NCBI GenBank assembly: GCA_002403895.1
Contig: DHIQ01000224.1
Span: forward strand, 1 to 18,766
Reading direction: 5' to 3'
Length of the DNA stretch: 18,766 bases
DNA from: Candidatus Neomicrothrix sp. UBA4742
Lineage (GTDB): Bacteria > Actinomycetota > Acidimicrobiia > Acidimicrobiales > Acidimicrobilacustridaceae
Numbering within the stretch: the first letter of the stretch is position 1; every line of letters begins with the position of its first letter. This document shows, piece after piece, positions 14,465 to 18,766 of the stretch. The notes under the pieces were generated by a model. The model worked only from the letters and a program-made list of their open reading frames with translations. It did not search any database and was not told the DNA's origin. The position numbers and the translations under genes were made by a program.

Positions 14465-14872
14465 TCAGGCGTCGAGGGCGGTGCGGTGGCGCTCGATCTC
14501 CTCGTACAGCCCCGTGAGGTTCTGGACCGGCGGCAGCTCTACCCGCTCGCCCGAGTTGAGCTCGATCTCGAGGTTCCAAAAGCCGGGGATCACGTCGGTG
14601 GCGAGGATGCGATACCAGGGGATGTCACGCCGGCGAGGCCAGTTCTTCTGGATCCGCAGACCCTCCTCGCGCACCACCAGCACCGCACCGAGCAGGGTAC
14701 GGATCCCCAGCACCGCGCTCACCAGGCCCACGAGGCTGAGCAGCCGCATCCACCACTCGATACCCGAGGCCAGCACGAGCGGGATGAACAGCAGCGCCAG
14801 CACGGCGAGGATGACCACGCGGACCCAGCGGGCCAGAGGTGAGATGCGGAGCGGGTACCGCTGGGGAGCCAC
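14465..14872 (-). CDS. Two-TM protein with bacterial PH-like domain
   Basis: About 135 aa from GTG 14872. Two membrane segments (about residues 14-35 and 38-58) are followed by a cytosolic bacterial PH-like domain: VVREEGLRIQKNWPRRRDIPWYRI, then FWNLEIELNSGERVELPPVQN and a C-terminal helix. Small actinobacterial proteins of this layout are common and of unknown function. The open frame extends to 15133, but that extension is Arg-rich and without character, so the start just before the first membrane segment is preferred; it has no convincing ribosome binding site. It lies on the same strand downstream of the acyl-CoA dehydrogenase and may be read through from it. Confidence 0.68.
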   Translation of the reverse strand: MAPQRYPLRISPLARWVRVVILAVLALLFIPLVLASGIEWWMRLLSLVGLVSAVLGIRTLLGAVLVVREEGLRIQKNWPRRRDIPWYRILATDVIPGFWNLEIELNSGERVELPPVQNLTGLYEEIERHRTALDA

Positions 14873-14954
14873 GTTGCCATTGTCGCATCGAGTGGCTCCG
14901 ATCCCACCGCGCCGGAACCGGACGGTTGGGTTGGCCAGCTCGCTGCCGGCTGGA

Positions 14955-15155
14955 TCAACCCGACGGGCGTCCGCCCCACGCGCTGATCGTGAGCGGTCCG
15001 AGGATGCGGAACCTGGCCACCTCGCCCGGATCATCCGACACCCCGTAGCCGTATTCGCCGCCCGTTGCCGGACCGCCCGTCCCAGGACCGTCCGCCACGT
15101 CACCCGGCTGACCACTGCCGTCACCCCCACCAACGGGAGGCGCGGGCTCGGTCAC
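14955..15155 (-). CDS. Possible small Gly-rich protein
   Basis: 66 aa, not recognised. The GTG at 15155 overlaps the stop of the acyl-CoA dehydrogenase gene in GTGA, a common coupling arrangement. The first 35 residues are Gly/Pro/Asp-rich; the rest (EYGYGV ... ARFRILGPLTISAWGG) alternates hydrophobic residues and faintly recalls the opening strand of SARP-type regulators, but it is far too short to be one. It could be a genuine coupled small protein or an open frame kept by high GC content. Confidence 0.35.
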   Translation of the reverse strand: MTEPAPPVGGGDGSGQPGDVADGPGTGGPATGGEYGYGVSDDPGEVARFRILGPLTISAWGGRPSG

Positions 15156-16381
15156 GACCGGCGCGTCTCCCGCCAGGGCACGCCCTTGTCCTCGCGGGCT
15201 TCGGCGGGGAGCCCCAGCGCCCGTTCACCGATCATCGTGCGATGCACCTCGTTGGTGCCGCCACCTATCCGCGAGGCGAACTGACCCATCACCTGCATCT
15301 GCCAAAACCCGGCTTGGGGCGCGTCCGCCCCGGCGAGCATGCCGGCCGCCCCTTCGAGGTCCTGGGCCAGCTCCACCCGGCGCGACAGCGCAGTGGTGAA
15401 CGCGTTCTTGAGCACCGAGGGATCGGGAGGCGTGCCCCGCTTGGTCATGATCGCCGTCTGCATGCGCAACTGCAGGAACGTCAGGATGCGCTCCCGGGTG
15501 AACACGTCGGCCAGGCGCTGGCGCACAATCGGATCCTGCGTGCGGCCGAAAGCCCGAGCCACCTCCACCACCGCGTCGAACGTGCTGGCCTGCCCTGCCC
15601 CACCGATCATCCCCGACTCGCTGGCCAGCACCGTCCGGGTCACCGCCCATCCGCCGTTGACCTCACCGACCACATTGGCGCCAGGCACGCGGACGTCATT
15701 GAGGAAGACCTCATTGAAATGAGAGAGGCCGGTGGCCTGCACGAGCGGCCGGACCTCGATCCCCGGGGCGTGCATGTCCACGATGAAGAAGGTGATGCCC
15801 TTGTGCTTGGGGGCGTCGGGATCGGTCCGGGCGATGAGGATCCCGTAGTCGGCGTGGTGGGCCGCCGAGGTCCACACCTTCTGGCCCGTCACCACCCACT
15901 CGTCGCCGTCCCGCTCCGCCCGCGTGGCCAGGGCGGCCAGATCGCTCCCCGCCCCCGGCTCGCTGAACAGCTGGCACCACCGCTCGTCGCCCCGCAGCAG
16001 CGGTCCCAGGTAGCGGGCCTGCTGCTCGTCGTTCCCGTGGCGCATGATCGGGGGGCCCACGAGTTGCTGGGACGCACCGATGAACCCGGTGGTCACGTCG
16101 AAGCGGCGGACCTCCTGGTTGAAGATGATCGACTGGCTGGGCGTGCCGCCCCGGCCGCCGAAGGCCTTGGGCCAGGCGATACCCGCCCACCCGTTGTCGT
16201 AGAGGACCGCCTGCCACTCGTGGCACCGGCGGTGGTACTCGGCCTCCTCGTCGGGATCGGTGGCCACGGCGCCGCGCGACCAGTCGGCGTCGGTGCCGGT
16301 CTTGAGCTCGGCGTGCGATTCGAAGAAGGCGGTGACCTCGGCCCGGAACGCTGCTTCTTCAGGGGTGTCCTCGAAATCCAT
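15152..16381 (-). CDS. Acyl-CoA dehydrogenase (FadE type)
   Basis: 409 aa, FAD-dependent, full length for the family. The N-terminal helical domain, the QLFSEPGAGSDLA signature (about 137-149), the KVWTSAAHHADYGI strand and the C-terminal QFASRIGGGTNEVHRTMIGER segment are all present. The C-terminal position that is Glu in medium-chain enzymes is Gly (GGGTNE), while a Glu in VLASES (about residue 255) sits where isovaleryl-type and steroid ChsE-type enzymes carry the catalytic base. This suits bulky or branched acyl-CoA substrates. A KstR-like operator lies 14-27 bases upstream of the ATG with a very short leader. Mycobacterial relatives in steroid degradation work as heterotetramers with a second, degenerate subunit; the gene at 17716-18690 is a candidate partner by inference. 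Confidence 0.92.
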   Translation of the reverse strand: MDFEDTPEEAAFRAEVTAFFESHAELKTGTDADWSRGAVATDPDEEAEYHRRCHEWQAVLYDNGWAGIAWPKAFGGRGGTPSQSIIFNQEVRRFDVTTGFIGASQQLVGPPIMRHGNDEQQARYLGPLLRGDERWCQLFSEPGAGSDLAALATRAERDGDEWVVTGQKVWTSAAHHADYGILIARTDPDAPKHKGITFFIVDMHAPGIEVRPLVQATGLSHFNEVFLNDVRVPGANVVGEVNGGWAVTRTVLASESGMIGGAGQASTFDAVVEVARAFGRTQDPIVRQRLADVFTRERILTFLQLRMQTAIMTKRGTPPDPSVLKNAFTTALSRRVELAQDLEGAAGMLAGADAPQAGFWQMQVMGQFASRIGGGTNEVHRTMIGERALGLPAEAREDKGVPWRETRRS

Positions 16382-16390
16382 GGAAGTCCA

Positions 16391-16408
16391 ATACTAGAAC
16401 ACGTTCTC
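16391..16408 (-). promoter_or_regulatory. KstR-like operator at the acyl-CoA dehydrogenase promoter
   Basis: TAGAACACGTTCTC on the plus strand (16395-16408) matches TnnAACnnGTTnnA except at the last base. Read on the minus strand it is GAGAACGTGTTCTA, identical to the 14-mer at 8416. A -10-like TAGTAT (minus, 16396-16391) overlaps it and lies nine bases before ATG 16381, so the leader would be only a few bases. The chagasin-like gene starts 107 bp away on the other strand. Confidence 0.78.
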
Positions 16409-16515
16409 AAACTGACGGATGAGCCGACGGCGGGCCGACGGGGAGGGCCGGATACCCCGATCGGCCCGTGGCGGCCATACTGCCGGGCATCCGCAGACGA
16501 GGAGCGAAGGGACCG

Positions 16516-17181
16516 ATGGCCAGCCGGACCACGCGACGACAGACGCACGCGTCCCCGGTCCCCTCCCTGATCTCGCGGTCGGGAGCAGTCAGGCTGATCG
16601 TGCTGGCCGTGACCCTGGCGGCGGCCCTCACCGCATGCGGCGGGGCCGAGTCGTCCAGCTCCAGCGCCACGACCGTCCCCGGCACGGGCAACGCCGGGAC
16701 CCCCGTCACCGTCTCCGCCTACTGCGACCCGGCCGCCCCGATCTCGGTGGCGCTGGGTCAGCAGTTCGCCCTGACCCTGGAGGCCGACGCCGCCACCGGG
16801 CTCAGCTGGCAGACGGTCACCCCACCCGACCCCGCCATCCTGTTGTCCATCGGCACCGAGTTCCCCGGGCAGGGCCGGACCGTCGAGGGCGGCTCGTGCC
16901 AAGGCGCCACCCAGGTCCTGCGCTACGGGGGCCGGGCCTTGGGGACCACCACCATCACCCTGCGCTACGGCCGACCGGGCGCCGCCGCCGCGCCCGACAA
17001 GACCGCCACGTTCTCCGTCACGGTCGTCGACCCGAATGCCCCTCCGACCACACCACCCACGACCGCGGCCTCGACGACCACCACGGCCCCCGCGGTGACC
17101 ACCGCGCCGAAGACCACCATGACGACCAGAGCGCGCACCACGACCACCAGCACGACGCTCAAGACGACGGGCACCACCTGA
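16516..17181 (+). CDS. Chagasin-like (I42) protease-inhibitor lipoprotein with Thr-rich tail
   Basis: 221 aa. A basic n-region, a hydrophobic stretch and the lipobox LTAC give a lipid-anchored exported protein. Residues about 75-180 resemble the chagasin/I42 fold: the ALGQQFALTLEADAATGLSW loop corresponds to the family's NPTTGY-x-W loop, and TITLRYGRP to the final Y-x-RPW strand. Several loop residues differ, so inhibition of cysteine proteases is a family-based guess. The last 45 residues are almost entirely Thr, Pro, Ala and Ser, as in wall-spanning, possibly glycosylated linkers. ATG 16516 has AAGGGA just upstream. It is convergent with the DUF983-like gene (22-bp gap), where CACCTG/CAGGTG (17175-17191) could form a small hairpin. 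Confidence 0.72.
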   Translation: MASRTTRRQTHASPVPSLISRSGAVRLIVLAVTLAAALTACGGAESSSSSATTVPGTGNAGTPVTVSAYCDPAAPISVALGQQFALTLEADAATGLSWQTVTPPDPAILLSIGTEFPGQGRTVEGGSCQGATQVLRYGGRALGTTTITLRYGRPGAAAAPDKTATFSVTVVDPNAPPTTPPTTAASTTTTAPAVTTAPKTTMTTRARTTTTSTTLKTTGTT

Positions 17182-17203
17182 AGACCAGGTGCACGGCGCA
17201 GCC

Positions 17204-17674
17204 TCAGCGGCGACCGCGAGGCAGAGCCCGGCTGGGGATGCGCTCGTGCTGCTCGAGCTCCACCCCGGGAGCGACGCCCTCGTCGAACTCGAGCGGGCGC
17301 ATGGCCAGGTCGATCGCCGTCCACAACGTGCGGGAGAACGGAAAGAACACGAAGGGCACGACGATGGCCACGGCCAGGTCCAGCAGCCCGATCACCCACA
17401 GGTCGGGATCGGGGTAGGTGATGGCCACACCCACGATGAGGACGAGGACCACGGCGGTCTGGGCCACGATGATGTTCAGGAACCACGAACCGAGCCACTG
17501 GCCGGCCAGGCGATGAAACCGCAGTCCGCACCCGGGACAGGCGTCCACCATCGAGACCCAGCGGCGGAAGAGGTGCCGGTGGTCGCAGACGGGACAGCGC
17601 AGCACCGCCGCCCGTCGCAACATCACCGAGGTCGAGATCGCCACTCCGGTAGTGTGCCAGGACGTCCCGGCCAT
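17204..17674 (-). CDS. DUF983-like zinc-ribbon membrane protein
   Basis: About 156 aa. A four-Cys ribbon (RCPVCDHRHLF, then MVDACPGCGLRFHR) is followed by two membrane segments (about VAQTAVVLVLIVGVAITY and LLDLAVAIVVPFVFFPFS) and a cytosolic tail with basic and acidic residues. This is the layout of DUF983 proteins, which have no established function. The start is uncertain: ATG 17674, GTG 17644 and ATG 17623 are in frame and none has a strong ribosome binding site; the shortest form would begin right before the ribbon. It lies 41 bp downstream of the second acyl-CoA dehydrogenase on the same strand but looks functionally unrelated. Confidence 0.78.
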   Translation of the reverse strand: MAGTSWHTTGVAISTSVMLRRAAVLRCPVCDHRHLFRRWVSMVDACPGCGLRFHRLAGQWLGSWFLNIIVAQTAVVLVLIVGVAITYPDPDLWVIGLLDLAVAIVVPFVFFPFSRTLWTAIDLAMRPLEFDEGVAPGVELEQHERIPSRALPRGRR

Positions 17675-17715
17675 TGTGACCCGGCGCGGCAGGGCGGGCG
17701 GATCAATGAGCCAGG

Positions 17716-18690
17716 TCAGGCGGTCTGGTCGAGCACGTCGGCCATGACGTCGGCCCACTCGTCCCGGGTCCCGAAGGCCGGCTCCAGCGCGTAGGCCCGC
17801 TTCAGGTACAGGTGGGCGTCGATCTCCCAGGTGAAGCCCATGCCGCCGTGCACCTGGATGCACGTCTTGGCGTTGGCCAGGGCGGCCTCGGCCGCGGTCA
17901 GCTTGGCCGCGGCGACGGCCCGCTCCGCCGAGCCGACCGCCGGGTCGTCCAACGTCACCCCCGCGGCGTAGACCGCACCCCGGGCGATCTCCGCCCGGGT
18001 GAAGGTGTCGGCCAGAAGGTGCTTCATGGCCTGGAAGGCGCCGATCGGCCGGCCGAACTGCTGGCGCTCCTTGGCGTAGGCGACGGCCAGAGCGGCGGAG
18101 GCCTGCGACGAGCCCAGCAAGAGGGCGGAGGTCAGCGCCGCGCCATGGATGCGGAGTCGGGCCGCAGCCTCGGCATCGAGGATCAGATCGCCCTGGGGCA
18201 GCGGGGCGGTGAGACGGGCCACCGGCGTGAGGGGGTCGAGCGGCCGGAGCAGCTCGACGACGAGGTCGCCGGCGGGCACCAGCCAGATCCCGGCATCGTC
18301 GACGACCGCCAAGTGGTCGAGCCGGTCGGGGAACTCCACGATGCCGCTCGGATCCGCGCGGTCGATGCCGGCGACGATGGCCTCGCCGGTGGCGGCCCCG
18401 GGCACGGTGCCCGCCAGGAGCTGGGTCCACACCAGCGGGCCCGGCACCAGGGCCCGGCCCAGCTCCTCGAAAGCCACGACGGCGTCGGCCCAGCCCCCCT
18501 CGGCGCCACCGGCGGCCGCGGCCAGGAGCAGCGAGAAGAGTCCCAGGTCGCCGAGCTCGCGCCAGCGGTCCCGGTCGACCCCGTGGTCGTCGGCCAGGGC
18601 CCGCACCGTCGCCATCGGGAACCGGCCCTCACAGAAGGACCGCACGCCGTCGGCCAGCGCGACCTGATCCTCACTCAATTCAAAGTCCAT
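17716..18690 (-). CDS. Acyl-CoA dehydrogenase, short divergent type
   Basis: 324 aa, clearly of the acyl-CoA dehydrogenase superfamily (MDFELSEDQ start; YAKERQQFGRPIGAFQAMKH; IQVHGGMGFTWEIDAHLYLKRA), but about 60-80 residues shorter than usual. The middle beta domain is reduced: no SEPGAGSD-type flavin motif is visible, and that stretch is a low-similarity Asp/Leu/Pro-rich segment. Proteins like this form the second subunit of alpha2beta2 steroid acyl-CoA dehydrogenases in actinobacteria, so a heteromer with a full-length FadE is likely. GGGAG precedes ATG 18690 at normal spacing. Fourteen bases upstream ends another gene on the same strand, so it belongs to an operon that continues beyond the window. 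No KstR-like site is seen here; the promoter is probably further upstream. Confidence 0.88.
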   Translation of the reverse strand: MDFELSEDQVALADGVRSFCEGRFPMATVRALADDHGVDRDRWRELGDLGLFSLLLAAAAGGAEGGWADAVVAFEELGRALVPGPLVWTQLLAGTVPGAATGEAIVAGIDRADPSGIVEFPDRLDHLAVVDDAGIWLVPAGDLVVELLRPLDPLTPVARLTAPLPQGDLILDAEAAARLRIHGAALTSALLLGSSQASAALAVAYAKERQQFGRPIGAFQAMKHLLADTFTRAEIARGAVYAAGVTLDDPAVGSAERAVAAAKLTAAEAALANAKTCIQVHGGMGFTWEIDAHLYLKRAYALEPAFGTRDEWADVMADVLDQTA

Positions 18691-18704
18691 CTCACTCCCG
18701 CCGA

Positions 18705-18766
18705 TCAGTGAGTCGAGCCGGCGATGACGCGCCCGTCGGTGGAACCCGCGTCACACGGTTCGGTGA
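18705..18766 (-). CDS. C-terminal end of an upstream gene (partial)
   Basis: On the minus strand an open frame from the window edge reads TEPCDAGSTDGRVIAGSTH and stops at TGA (18707-18705), 14 bases before the ATG of the short acyl-CoA dehydrogenase. The spacing and ribosome binding site between them suit an operon. Only 19 residues are visible, too few to name the product. Confidence 0.45.
   Translation of the reverse strand, partial: TEPCDAGSTDGRVIAGSTH

Noticed and set aside
15065..16570. Plus-strand frame opposite the acyl-CoA dehydrogenase, and one at 17812-18711 opposite the short dehydrogenase
   Set aside because: Both are antisense to well-supported genes, with His/Arg/Gly-rich translations and no family features.
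1..18766. CRISPR arrays, tRNA or rRNA genes, insertion sequences, phage or defence genes
   Set aside because: No repeat-spacer pattern, tRNA T-arm consensus, transposase, integrase or terminal inverted repeat was seen on either strand.

Overview
This is a GC-rich stretch of actinobacterial chromosome. The dense GC-ending codons, GTG and TTG starts, leaderless-type promoters and KstR-like operators indicate Actinomycetota. The class is probably Acidimicrobiia, but that is only an inference from the gene mix. I see no tRNA, rRNA, insertion sequence, phage gene or CRISPR array.

The main content is a catabolic island of the steroid or isoprenoid type, split into several transcription units. (1) 1075-3040, plus strand: a metal-ligand-poor amidohydrolase-fold protein translationally coupled to a KshA-like Rieske oxygenase. 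(2) 8440-9303, plus strand: a paralogue of that amidohydrolase-fold protein. (3) 12591 down to 9310, minus strand: a tightly overlapping four-gene operon of two DUF35 (OB-fold) proteins and two thiolase-fold lipid-transfer/aldolase-type proteins. (4) 12692-14245, plus strand: an acyl-CoA synthetase divergent from operon 3. (5) 16381 down to about 14465, minus strand: an acyl-CoA dehydrogenase followed by two small genes. (6) 18766 down to 17716, minus strand: the tail of a truncated gene and a second, short acyl-CoA dehydrogenase. Four near-palindromes of the form TnnAACnnGTTnnA (1051, 8416, 12634, 16395) sit at the promoters of units 1, 2, 3+4 and 5. This matches the published KstR operator consensus and ties the units into one local regulon. 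The inferred logic is CoA activation (FadD), dehydrogenation (ACADs), retro-aldol cleavage (thiolase-fold/DUF35) and ring hydroxylation (Rieske), with the two amidohydrolase-like proteins as the unexplained partners.

Between these blocks lie unrelated housekeeping or surface genes: a small coiled-coil-like protein and a decayed PAS/GAF sensor (95-1053); a minus-strand pair encoding a PI-PLC-like lipoprotein and an LPG-synthase-type membrane protein (5630-3063); a serine beta-lactamase-like hydrolase (5733-6908); an ECF sigma factor with a membrane protein that is its probable anti-sigma factor (8276-6971); a chagasin-like lipoprotein with a Thr-rich tail (16516-17181); and a DUF983 zinc-ribbon membrane protein (17674-17204).

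The points most worth following are the two amidohydrolase paralogues that lack nearly all canonical metal ligands yet are both under the same operator, and the doubled DUF35/thiolase operon in which only one DUF35 protein keeps its zinc ribbon. No stretch longer than about 300 bases is without a gene or gene remnant.
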